A stretch of 10,771 bases of DNA from Clostridia bacterium (GTDB taxonomy: Bacteria > Bacillota > Clostridia > Monoglobales > Monoglobaceae): NCBI GenBank assembly GCA_017409915.1, contig JAFQRU010000046.1, positions 1-10,771 on the forward strand. The letters are read 5' to 3'. A program made the translations under genes and the position numbers. This document shows positions 1-6,443 of this stretch, piece by piece. The notes under the pieces were generated by a model. It was not told the origin of the DNA, searched no databases, and worked only from the letters and a program-made list of their open reading frames with translations. Positions within the stretch are counted from its first letter, which is position 1. Every line of letters starts with the position of its first letter.

Positions 1-1119
1 ACTGTTGAGTCCTATAACTTAGGCAAGCTTAGCGTAATGTCTCTAAGAGGCGGAGAGGAGTTTAGCGAAAGGGTAAACTATTATCTTAAAAAGTTCAATG
101 AAGATGTTGACCTTGATACATTTTTAGTTCCTGTTAAAGCTACAAGATTCGGCACAGGGGAAGCAAAGGCAAGTATCGTTGAATCTGTAAGAAGCCACGA
201 TATTTATATTATCGCCGATGTTTTCAACTATGGTCAGACATATAAAATGTATGGACAGGAAGTCCCGATGAGCCCTGATGACCATTTCCAGGACCTTAAA
301 AGATATATCTCTGCAATCGGCGGAAAGGCAAAGAGACTTACTGTTATTATGCCAATGCTTTATGAAGGCAGACAGCATAAGCGTATGGCGAGAGAATCCT
401 TAGACTGCGCTATGGCTTTAACTGAGCTTATAAATATGGGCGTTCAGAACATCATTACATTTGATGCTCATGACGCAAGAGTTCAAAGCGCTATTCCTCT
501 TAGCGGTTTTGAAAATATCCAGCCTACATATCAGATGATTAAAGCTTGTTTAAGATATGACAAAGACATTATTTTAGATAAAGAAAACACCATGATCGTA
601 TCTCCCGATGAAGGTGCTATGTCAAGATGTATGTATTATTCTTCAGTTCTCGGAATGAACCTTGGAACATTCTATAAGAGAAGAGATTATTCAAAGGTTG
701 TTGACGGAAAGAACCCAATCGTTGCTCACGAATTCTTAGGCTCCGACATTGAGGGCAAGAATGTTATTGTTGTTGACGATATGATTGCTTCCGGCGACTC
801 TATGATTGATGTTGCGAAAGAACTTAAAAAGAGAAAGGCTAAAAAAGTTGTTGTTTTCTCAACTTTTGGCCTCTTTACAGAAGGATTTGAAAAATTTGAC
901 AAGGCTTATGAAGATGGCATTATTGATGCAATCTTTACAACGAACCTTATCTATTCAAGACCGGGCCTTTTAGATAAGCCTTGGTATAAGCAGGTTGACA
1001 TGTCAAAGTATATTGCTCTTATTATAAGCGAGCTTAACGCTGAGCGTTCAATCAGCACATTATTAAATCCAATCGGAAGAATTGAAAAGGTTCTTGATAA
1101 ATATAAGAATATGGATTAA
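1..1119 (+). CDS. prs: Ribose-phosphate pyrophosphokinase (PRPP synthetase), long clostridial variant, 5'-truncated by window edge
   Basis: Transfers pyrophosphate from ATP to ribose 5-phosphate to make PRPP for nucleotide, histidine and tryptophan synthesis in the cytosol. The frame is open to base 1. Twelve residues before the first ATG (base 37) already resemble the family's N-terminal strand, so the true start is probably upstream and 372 residues are visible. Family marks seen: a GRQHKR segment where classical enzymes have ARQDRK; FDAH (bases 460-471) matching the MDLHA region; the catalytic flexible-loop KRR (676-684); and the PRPP-binding loop VVDDMIASGDS (about 769-801). The loop reads ASGDS rather than the usual DTGGT/DTAGT, and the C-terminus carries an extra tail of about 50 residues (LLDKPWYKQVDMSKYIA onward). 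From memory, clostridia often carry such a long subfamily. Activity as PRPP synthetase is inferred from homology. The stop lies 23 bp before nrdR, so co-transcription is possible. Confidence 0.85.
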   Translation, partial: TVESYNLGKLSVMSLRGGEEFSERVNYYLKKFNEDVDLDTFLVPVKATRFGTGEAKASIVESVRSHDIYIIADVFNYGQTYKMYGQEVPMSPDDHFQDLKRYISAIGGKAKRLTVIMPMLYEGRQHKRMARESLDCAMALTELINMGVQNIITFDAHDARVQSAIPLSGFENIQPTYQMIKACLRYDKDIILDKENTMIVSPDEGAMSRCMYYSSVLGMNLGTFYKRRDYSKVVDGKNPIVAHEFLGSDIEGKNVIVVDDMIASGDSMIDVAKELKKRKAKKVVVFSTFGLFTEGFEKFDKAYEDGIIDAIFTTNLIYSRPGLLDKPWYKQVDMSKYIALIISELNAERSISTLLNPIGRIEKVLDKYKNMD

Positions 1120-1142
1120 TCCTTAGTTTTGGAGGGGAAATT

Positions 1143-1598
1143 ATGAGATGTTTGTTTTGCGGTCACACAGAGAGTAAAGTTATAGACTCCCGTGCAACTG
1201 ATGAAGGGGCAACAATCCGCCGCCGTCGCGAATGCTTGGAGTGCGGAAAGAGATTTACAACTTACGAAAAGATTGAAAGCATTCCGATTATCGTTGTAAA
1301 GAAAGACGGAACAAGAGAAAGCTTTGACAGAGATAAGATTATCAACGGTCTTGTCAGAGCCTGTGAAAAACGCCCGATTTCATTAAAGGATATTGAAGGC
1401 GTTGTTGAAGAAATCGAAACAAAGCTTTACAACCTTTTGGAGAAAGAAGTTTCCACCGAGAAAATCGGCGAAATGGTAATGGAAAGACTTCAAAAGCTTG
1501 ACGATATTGCTTATGTAAGATTTGCCTCTGTTTACAGACAGTTTAAAGACATAAATTCCTTTATGGATGAACTTGCCAAAATCATAAATAAGTCTTGA
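1143..1598 (+). CDS. nrdR: Transcriptional repressor NrdR of ribonucleotide reductase genes
   Basis: NrdR represses ribonucleotide reductase operons by binding NrdR boxes; its ATP-cone senses ATP/dATP. The 151-residue length is typical. Residues 1-45 form the zinc ribbon, with C3/C6 and C31/C34 as the four ligands and the family's arginine-rich stretch RRRRECLECGKRFTTYE between and after them. Residues about 49-139 form the ATP-cone (IPIIVVKKDGTRESFDRDKI, then YVRFASVYRQFKDI near the end). GGAGGGG at 1131-1137 lies 5 bases before the ATG and fixes the start. No ribonucleotide reductase gene is in view, so the targets lie elsewhere. The stop codon overlaps the -35 hexamer of the next promoter. 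Identification is very secure. Confidence 0.97.
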   Translation: MRCLFCGHTESKVIDSRATDEGATIRRRRECLECGKRFTTYEKIESIPIIVVKKDGTRESFDRDKIINGLVRACEKRPISLKDIEGVVEEIETKLYNLLEKEVSTEKIGEMVMERLQKLDDIAYVRFASVYRQFKDINSFMDELAKIINKS

Positions 1599-1623
1599 CA
1601 AATGGCGGGTTTTGTGCTAGTAT
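1595..1623 (+). promoter_or_regulatory. Sigma-A promoter for the rimP-nusA-infB operon
   Basis: Perfect -35 TTGACA (1595-1600), 17-base spacer, and -10 TAGTAT (1618-1623) preceded by TGC, which is an extended -10 element. Transcription would begin near base 1630, leaving a leader of about 84 bases before rimP. The -35 box contains the nrdR stop codon (TGA, 1596-1598), so the promoter starts inside the nrdR gene. The -10 matches consensus at only four of six positions, but the extended -10 and ideal spacing compensate. Confidence 0.8.
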
Positions 1624-1651
1624 ATGTATAGAGTTTAATAGAAGACATCTT

Positions 1652-1675
1652 GAAGTGAGGCGTGAGCCTCACTTC
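1652..1675 (+). promoter_or_regulatory. Perfect 10-bp hairpin with GTGA tetraloop in the rimP leader
   Basis: The left arm GAAGTGAGGC (1652-1661) and right arm GCCTCACTTC (1666-1675) are exact reverse complements around GTGA (1662-1665), a GNRA-type tetraloop closed by C-G. The hairpin sits about 22 bases after the predicted transcription start and 26 bases before the rimP ribosome binding site. It is followed by TTTGCTTAATT, a poor U-tract, so it is either a weak attenuator or a leader structure that stabilises the mRNA or binds a protein. A regulatory role for the operon, which encodes NusA itself, is an inference. Confidence 0.6.
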
Positions 1676-1713
1676 TTTGCTTAATTAAACCAAAATCTCT
1701 TGGAGGTGAAAGG

Positions 1714-2172
1714 ATGTATTCAAAAACAGAAAAAACAGTTCTTGATATGGCGACTCCGGTTGCTAAGGAGCAAGGTTGCTTTGTCTATGATGTTGAGTAT
1801 GTCAAAGAAGGAAATTCCTGGTTCTTGCGTGTCTATGTTGACCGTGAAGGCGGAATAACCATTGACGAGTGCGAGGCGATAAGCCGTGAACTGAGCAGTA
1901 TACTAGATAAGAATGACCCTATTTCAAATAACTATTTCCTTGAAGTTTCTTCTCCCGGAATTGAGAGAAAGCTAAGACAGGAAGAGCATTTCCGGATGTA
2001 TAAAGGCGAGATGGTTGACATAGGTCTTTATAAGGCATATAACGGCTCAAAAAACCTTTGCGGAGAGCTTTTAGGACTTGACGGCGACGAAGTGTCAATT
2101 GACCTTGAAGGAGAAAAAATCAGTATTAAATTAAATGAAACTACTTATGTAAAGCTTCATTTTGAATTTTAA
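1714..2172 (+). CDS. rimP: Ribosome maturation factor RimP
   Basis: RimP binds free 30S precursors and promotes assembly of the S12/central pseudoknot region. At 152 residues it is normal in length. The N-terminal alpha/beta domain (about 1-83) carries the family signatures VYDVEYVKEGNSWFLRVYVD, GITIDECEAISRELSSILD and the conserved YFLEVSSPGIERKL. The C-terminal SH3-like barrel (about 84-152) includes YKGEMVDIGLYK and a LCGELLGLDGDEVSID strand pair. GGAGGTGA (1702-1709) lies four bases before the ATG. It is the first gene of the promoter at 1595 and stands directly before nusA, the standard Firmicutes order (ylxS-nusA in Bacillus). Identification is secure from motifs and context. Confidence 0.96.
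   Translation: MYSKTEKTVLDMATPVAKEQGCFVYDVEYVKEGNSWFLRVYVDREGGITIDECEAISRELSSILDKNDPISNNYFLEVSSPGIERKLRQEEHFRMYKGEMVDIGLYKAYNGSKNLCGELLGLDGDEVSIDLEGEKISIKLNETTYVKLHFEF
2015..2043 (+). promoter_or_regulatory. Candidate internal sigma-A promoter inside rimP, upstream of nusA
   Basis: Perfect TTGACA (2015-2020), 17-base spacer, and TATAAC (2038-2043), one mismatch from TATAAT. It lies within the rimP coding region, about 150 bases before the nusA start. The bases also encode ordinary rimP residues (VDIGLYKAYN), so the match may be chance, although both hexamers at ideal spacing inside a gene are uncommon. It could give nusA extra transcription independent of the leader hairpin. Confidence 0.3.
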
Positions 2173-2197
2173 AATAGAAAGGTTAGTGTTTAAAAAA

Positions 2198-3220
2198 ATG
2201 AGTGCAGAGTTATTTACATTACTTGACGAAATTGAAAAGGAAAAAGGAATAAGCCGAGATGTCGTTATTGACGCCCTTAACACAGCTCTTATAAGTGCTT
2301 ATAAGAAGAACTTCGGTGCTGTTTCCGACATTAAAGTCAATATTGATGAAAAAACGGGTAAAATAAGCGTATATGCCCGCAAAACTGTTGTTGAAGAGGT
2401 TGAGGATAAGGAAAGCGAAATTTCCGTTAGCGACGCTAGAGAAATCAATCCTAACTATGAAGTTGGAGATGTTGTAGAAAGAGAAGTTACTCCGGCAGCT
2501 TTCGGAAGAATTGCGGCTCAGACAGCAAGAAATGTTGTTCTCCAGAGAATCCGCGAAGCTGAAAGAGAAAAGATGTTTGACGAATTTTCTGACAGAACAA
2601 ATGACATTATGACTGCAATGGTAAGAAAAATCGAAAAGAGAAATATTATGCTCGAACTTGAAAATGCTGAGTCTGTTTTAATGCCTAACGAACAGGTTAA
2701 GACTGACAAGTATAAGGTTGGGGAAAGATATAAGGTTTTCGTAATCGAAGTTGCAAACTCAGTTAAGGGCCTTCATCTTTTGGTTTCTCGTTCACATCCT
2801 GGTCTTGTTAGACGCCTTTTCGAACTTGAAGTTCCTGAAATCAAGCAGGGAATTATTGAAATTAAAGGCTTAACCCGTGAACCTGGTTCAAGAAGCAAGA
2901 TTGCAGTTGCGTCAAATTCACCAAATGTTGACCCTGTGGGCACATGTATCGGCACAAAGGGAATGAGAGTTCAGGCGGTTATCGACGAGCTCAGAGGGGA
3001 AAAAATCGACATTATTAAGTATAGCGATGACCCTGCTGAGTATGTAAGTCAGGCGCTTAGCCCAGCTAAGGTTCTTTCAATCCGTGTGGATGAAGAAAAC
3101 AAGACCTGTTATGCGGTTGTTCCGGAAGACCAGCTCTCCCTTGCAATCGGTAAGGAAGGTCAGAATGCAAGACTTGCAGCAAGACTTACAGGATGGAAAA
3201 TCGACCTTAAAGCAGAATAA
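2198..3220 (+). CDS. nusA: Transcription termination/antitermination factor NusA
   Basis: NusA binds RNA polymerase and nascent RNA, and modulates pausing, intrinsic termination and coupling to translation. Visible domains are the N-terminal polymerase-binding domain (about 1-125, starting MSAELFTLLDEIEKEKG and containing the ALISAYKKNFG helix), an S1 domain (about 130-200), and two KH domains with GxxG loops at G252TKG255 and G318KEG321. It ends soon after the second KH (LTGWKIDLKAE), so it lacks the acidic repeats of E. coli NusA; this short form of about 340 residues is usual in Firmicutes. I chose the ATG at 2198 because the family begins at that methionine. A longer frame from 2162 overlaps the end of rimP and adds 12 unconserved residues, and an in-frame GTG at 2186 sits only 3 bases after GAAAGG (2177-2182), the only nearby ribosome binding site. 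Confidence 0.96.
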   Translation: MSAELFTLLDEIEKEKGISRDVVIDALNTALISAYKKNFGAVSDIKVNIDEKTGKISVYARKTVVEEVEDKESEISVSDAREINPNYEVGDVVEREVTPAAFGRIAAQTARNVVLQRIREAEREKMFDEFSDRTNDIMTAMVRKIEKRNIMLELENAESVLMPNEQVKTDKYKVGERYKVFVIEVANSVKGLHLLVSRSHPGLVRRLFELEVPEIKQGIIEIKGLTREPGSRSKIAVASNSPNVDPVGTCIGTKGMRVQAVIDELRGEKIDIIKYSDDPAEYVSQALSPAKVLSIRVDEENKTCYAVVPEDQLSLAIGKEGQNARLAARLTGWKIDLKAE

Positions 3221-3232
3221 GGGAGGGATATT

Positions 3233-3484
3233 ATGTATCCTCTTCGTATGTGTGTTGTATGCAGAGCGAGAAAGGAAAAGGAAGAGCTTATAAGGGTTGT
3301 CAAAAGCCCTCAGGGCGAGATAGAAATTGATTTTTCCTTTAAAGCTATGGGCAGAGGTGCATATATTTGTAAAGATAAAAACTGTATTTTGGCGGCTCAA
3401 AAAAGAAAAGCTTTTGAAAGAGCTTTAAGATGCGGTTTAGATAGTGAATTTTATGAAAAATTGGGAGAAATGGTAAGTGAGTGA
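3233..3484 (+). CDS. rnpM: YlxR/RnpM family RNA-binding protein
   Basis: This small basic protein of 83 residues belongs to the YlxR (DUF448) family. The Bacillus homologue has been reported to bind and modulate RNase P RNA, hence the name RnpM. The signature is complete: RMCVVCR (residues 5-11, with C7 and C10), KEELIRVV, GRGAYIC, a further C, and KRKAFERAL. GGGAGGG (3221-3227) lies 5 bases before the ATG, starting directly after the nusA stop. It sits between nusA and the L7Ae-like gene, as in most Firmicutes. The family is certain; the RNase P role is carried over from Bacillus and is less so. Its 3' end overlaps the next gene by 8 bp. Confidence 0.95.
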   Translation: MYPLRMCVVCRARKEKEELIRVVKSPQGEIEIDFSFKAMGRGAYICKDKNCILAAQKRKAFERALRCGLDSEFYEKLGEMVSE

Positions 3485-3791
3485 AAATATATTTCGTATA
3501 ATTGGTCTTGCAAGCCGTGCGGGGAAAGCCGAAGTTGGCGAAGCCAAGGCGCAGGACAGAATAAAATATAAAAAAGCAAAGCTTATTATAATTTCCTCTG
3601 ATGCATCGGATAACACAAAGAAAAAATTCAAAGCCTTATGCCAGGGGGCAGGCGTTGAATATCTTGAAATAGGAAACAGAGAAATTCTCGGCAGGTTTGC
3701 AGGTCGGGAAAGCGCAGTTGTTTTATCAATAAGCGACGAAAATTTCGCAAATGGAATAAAACAGTATGCGACTGACATAGAAAATATTTAG
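3477..3791 (+). CDS. ylxQ: YlxQ-type L7Ae/L30e family RNA-binding protein
   Basis: A 104-residue protein of the ribosomal L7Ae/L30e/Gadd45 fold, which typically recognises kink-turn RNA; the precise target of YlxQ is not settled. Seen: an N-terminal IIGLASRAGKAEVGEA helix typical of the family, the strand AKLIIISSDASDNTKKKF, and the C-terminal SISDENFANGI. The start is a GTG at 3477, overlapping the last 8 bases of the YlxR gene, with GGGAG (3463-3467) nine bases upstream inside ylxR. This overlap suggests translational coupling, so the two small RNA-binding proteins would be made together. It stops 15 bases before the chosen infB start. Confidence 0.92.
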   Translation: MSENIFRIIGLASRAGKAEVGEAKAQDRIKYKKAKLIIISSDASDNTKKKFKALCQGAGVEYLEIGNREILGRFAGRESAVVLSISDENFANGIKQYATDIENI

Positions 3792-3806
3792 AAAGTGGGC
3801 GATATT

Positions 3807-6068
3807 ATGGCAAAGTTTAAAGCGTATGAGCTTTCAAAAAGCTTTGGTATTCCAAGTAAGGAATTAGTTCAGATTCTTCATGATTATAATGTTTCAGATA
3901 AGAGCCATATGAGCATTTTAGATGATAACGAGCTTAATGTTATTTATGAGTATTTGACTCAGAAGCATCAGGTGGAGGATGTTTCTATAATCTTCCCAGT
4001 AAAGGTTGAGGAGGCTCCTAAGCCGAAAATTGAGAAAAAGGCTAAAAAGCGAGACGACGGAACAGTTATCGAGCTTGAAAGCGAGGGTCTTAGCGAAGAG
4101 ATACCTGCAAGAAAGGTAAGAGTTGTTGACACCCGTGCCAACGCCGTTGACCTTGACCATCTCGATACAGAGAAATTGGAAGAACTTATCCCTGAAAATG
4201 TTAACAGTGAGGGAGTAAAAAAGCAGAAAATTAAGAATAATAAGAAGAACCTCAAATCTACTAAGGGAAGACCGGTTGACGATATGAGTCAGGTGGTTAA
4301 GAAAGAGAAGAAAGAGGTTATTGAGGTTATGGTTCCTGACGAAATTACAGTTGGCGAACTTGCGGAGAGAATGAAGAAAGCTCCGGCTGAAATAATCAAA
4401 AAGCTTATGCTTCTCGGAATTATGGCATCAGTAAATGAGGTTATTGACTTTGATACAGCAACATTGGTTGTTGAGGATTTTGGCGGAACAATTGAGAAAG
4501 AGATTATTATTACAGAAGAAGATAAGCTCTTTAACGATGTTGAGGACGCTCCTGAATCCTTAAAGCCTCGTTCTCCGGTTGTAGTTGTTATGGGTCATGT
4601 TGACCACGGTAAAACATCCCTTCTTGACGCCATAAGAAACACTAATGTAACAAGTGGCGAATTCGGTGGTATTACACAGCATATCGGTGCTTACAGAGTA
4701 AGAGTTAACGATAAGAAAATTACATTCCTCGATACTCCTGGGCACGAAGCTTTTACCGCTATGCGTGCAAGAGGTGCTTTGGTTACCGATATTGCAATTT
4801 TAGTTGTTGCGGCAGATGACGGTATTATGCCACAGACAATTGAGGCTATTAACCACGCAAAAGCTGCCAATGTAAGCATTATTGTTGCAATTAATAAGAT
4901 TGATAAAGAGGGTGCAAACCCTGACCGTGTTAAGCAGGAACTTACAGAACACGGTCTTGTTCCGGAAGAATGGGGCGGAGACACAATCTGTGTTCCTATT
5001 TCAGCAAAATTAAATCAGAACATTGATACACTTTTAGATATGGTTCTCTTAGTTGCTGAAATGAAAGAGCTTAAAGCTAATCCGGACCGTCCTGCAAAGG
5101 GTACTGTTATTGAAGCTCAGCTCGATAAGGGCCGAGGCGTTGTTGCAAGTATTCTTGTCCAGAACGGAACACTCAACGTGGGTGACATTATGGTTGCAGG
5201 AACTGCTGTGGGCAGAGTTCGTGCTATGATGGACGATAAGGGCAAGCCTGTTAAAAAGGCTAAGCCATCTATCCCTGTTGAGATTTTAGGTCTTTCCGAA
5301 GTTCCTGAGGGCGGCGATACTTTCTATGTGGTATCTGACGAAAGAAAAGCCCGTGAAGTTGTTGAAGCAAGAAAGTTCAAGGCAAAGCAGGAAGCTCAGA
5401 ATGCTAAAAAGGCAGTTTCGCTTGATAACCTCTTTGAACATATTGAAGAGGGTAAGATGAAGACTCTTGATATTATTGTTAAAGCCGATGTTCAGGGCTC
5501 CGTTGAGGCTGTTCGTCAGTCCTTAGAGAGAATTGCAAACGAGGAAGTTAAGGTTAATGTTATCCACGGAGCGGTTGGTGCTGTAACAGAATCCGATGTT
5601 ATGCTTGCAAGTGCATCAAATGCGATTATTGTTGGATTTAATGTAAGACCAACTCCCGGCGCTGTAATCTCTGCCGAGGATAACGATATTGATATCAGAC
5701 TTTACAGAGTTATCTATGATGCTATTGAAGACATTGAGGCTGCTATGAAGGGTATGCTTGCACCTAAGTTCCGTGAAAGCGTTACAGGTCATATTGAAAT
5801 CAGAACAACCTTTAAGGTTTCCGGCGTTGGAACAATCGGTGGTGCTTATGTAACCGACGGTAAGGTGACAAGAAACAGTAAGGTTCGAGTTGTTCGTGAC
5901 GGCATTGTTATTCACGAAGGCGAGCTTGGCTCACTCAAAAGATTTAAAGACGATGTTAAGGAAGTTGCATCAGGCTATGAATGTGGTGTAAGCATTGATA
6001 AGTTCAACGACATTAAAGATGGAGATATTATCGAAGCTTATGTTATGGAACAGGTTATGCCTGAGTAA
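3807..6068 (+). CDS. infB: Translation initiation factor IF-2
   Basis: This GTPase brings fMet-tRNA to the 30S subunit and promotes 50S joining. The protein has 753 residues from the ATG at 3807. The sequence AAAGTGGG (3792-3799) is 7 bases upstream, and an alternative GTG at 3795 lies within that site, so I rejected it. Domains: a first IF2_N segment (about 2-55, KFKAYELSKSFGIPSKEL); a Lys/Glu-rich linker (about 70-170); a second IF2_N segment (about 174-230, ITVGELAERMKKAPAEIIKK); the G domain with G1 GHVDHGKT (263-270), G3 DTPGH (309-313), G4 NKID (363-366) and G5 SAK (399-401); then domains II, C1 (from about 551, LDIIVKADVQGSVEAV) and the fMet-tRNA-binding C2 (about 655-753, with GYECG at 723-727). 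All GTPase motifs are intact. The linker contains an in-frame ATG at about 4284, but I see no convincing internal initiation site for a short isoform. Confidence 0.98.
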   Translation: MAKFKAYELSKSFGIPSKELVQILHDYNVSDKSHMSILDDNELNVIYEYLTQKHQVEDVSIIFPVKVEEAPKPKIEKKAKKRDDGTVIELESEGLSEEIPARKVRVVDTRANAVDLDHLDTEKLEELIPENVNSEGVKKQKIKNNKKNLKSTKGRPVDDMSQVVKKEKKEVIEVMVPDEITVGELAERMKKAPAEIIKKLMLLGIMASVNEVIDFDTATLVVEDFGGTIEKEIIITEEDKLFNDVEDAPESLKPRSPVVVVMGHVDHGKTSLLDAIRNTNVTSGEFGGITQHIGAYRVRVNDKKITFLDTPGHEAFTAMRARGALVTDIAILVVAADDGIMPQTIEAINHAKAANVSIIVAINKIDKEGANPDRVKQELTEHGLVPEEWGGDTICVPISAKLNQNIDTLLDMVLLVAEMKELKANPDRPAKGTVIEAQLDKGRGVVASILVQNGTLNVGDIMVAGTAVGRVRAMMDDKGKPVKKAKPSIPVEILGLSEVPEGGDTFYVVSDERKAREVVEARKFKAKQEAQNAKKAVSLDNLFEHIEEGKMKTLDIIVKADVQGSVEAVRQSLERIANEEVKVNVIHGAVGAVTESDVMLASASNAIIVGFNVRPTPGAVISAEDNDIDIRLYRVIYDAIEDIEAAMKGMLAPKFRESVTGHIEIRTTFKVSGVGTIGGAYVTDGKVTRNSKVRVVRDGIVIHEGELGSLKRFKDDVKEVASGYECGVSIDKFNDIKDGDIIEAYVMEQVMPE

Positions 6069-6088
6069 CCGAAAATTAGGAGGTTAAT

Positions 6089-6430
6089 ATGGGAGCATAT
6101 AACAGAATAGACAGAATTTCTGAAGAGGTTAAAAAGGAATTAAGCTTTGTTATAAGAGACTTAAAAGACCCAAGACTTAAAACAAATATGGTTTCCGTTG
6201 TTAATGTTTCAGTCACAAAAGATTTGCGCTTTGCCAAGGCTTATATAAGTGTCTTGGGAGACGATAGTGCAAAAAAGGGTGCCATTGATGCTCTTAAAGG
6301 GGCGGCAGGCTTTATTCGAAAAGAAATAGGTCATAGAATTGACCTTAGATACACGCCTGAATTTAACTTCGTTTTAGATGATTCTATTGAATACGGCTCA
6401 CATATAAGCGAGGTACTCAAAAATCTGTAA
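6089..6430 (+). CDS. rbfA: 30S ribosome-binding factor RbfA
   Basis: RbfA binds the 30S precursor near helix 1 and the decoding-centre neck during late 16S maturation and cold adaptation. The 113-residue product is a single KH-like domain. It shows the N-terminal RIDRISEEVKKELS helix, the conserved KDPRL (26-30), VSVVNVSVTKDLRFAKAYISV, the IRKEIGHRIDLRYTPEFNFVLDDS core, and an I-x-x-V-L ending. AGGAGGT (6078-6084) lies 4 bases before the ATG, in the 20-base gap after infB. ylxP, which sits here in Bacillus, is absent. Identification is secure. Confidence 0.96.
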   Translation: MGAYNRIDRISEEVKKELSFVIRDLKDPRLKTNMVSVVNVSVTKDLRFAKAYISVLGDDSAKKGAIDALKGAAGFIRKEIGHRIDLRYTPEFNFVLDDSIEYGSHISEVLKNL

Positions 6431-6443
6431 GCGAGGGGATTTT

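Noticed and set aside
896..923. TTGACA with CATTAT 16 bases downstream, inside the PRPP synthetase gene
   Set aside because: The -10 matches only four of six bases, no extended -10 is present, and it sits mid-gene with no unit start nearby.
1617..1631. CTAGTATATGTATAG resembles an NrdR box next to nrdR
   Set aside because: It overlaps the AT-rich -10 of the rimP promoter, matches the NrdR-box pattern only loosely, has no partner box at the usual spacing, and the downstream genes are not ribonucleotide reductases.
3077..3400. 107-codon open frame on the - strand across the nusA/ylxR junction
   Set aside because: It lies antisense to two well-identified genes, has no credible ribosome binding site or family motif, and is a frame shadow. 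The same holds for the other - strand frames in the window.
3795..3806. GTG at 3795 as the infB start
   Set aside because: The GTG lies within the AAAGTGGG ribosome binding site of the ATG at 3807, and the IF-2 family begins at the MAKFKAYELSK methionine.
4126..4155. TTGACA in infB as a possible internal promoter
   Set aside because: No AT-rich -10 lies 16-18 bases downstream; the region is CG-containing coding sequence.
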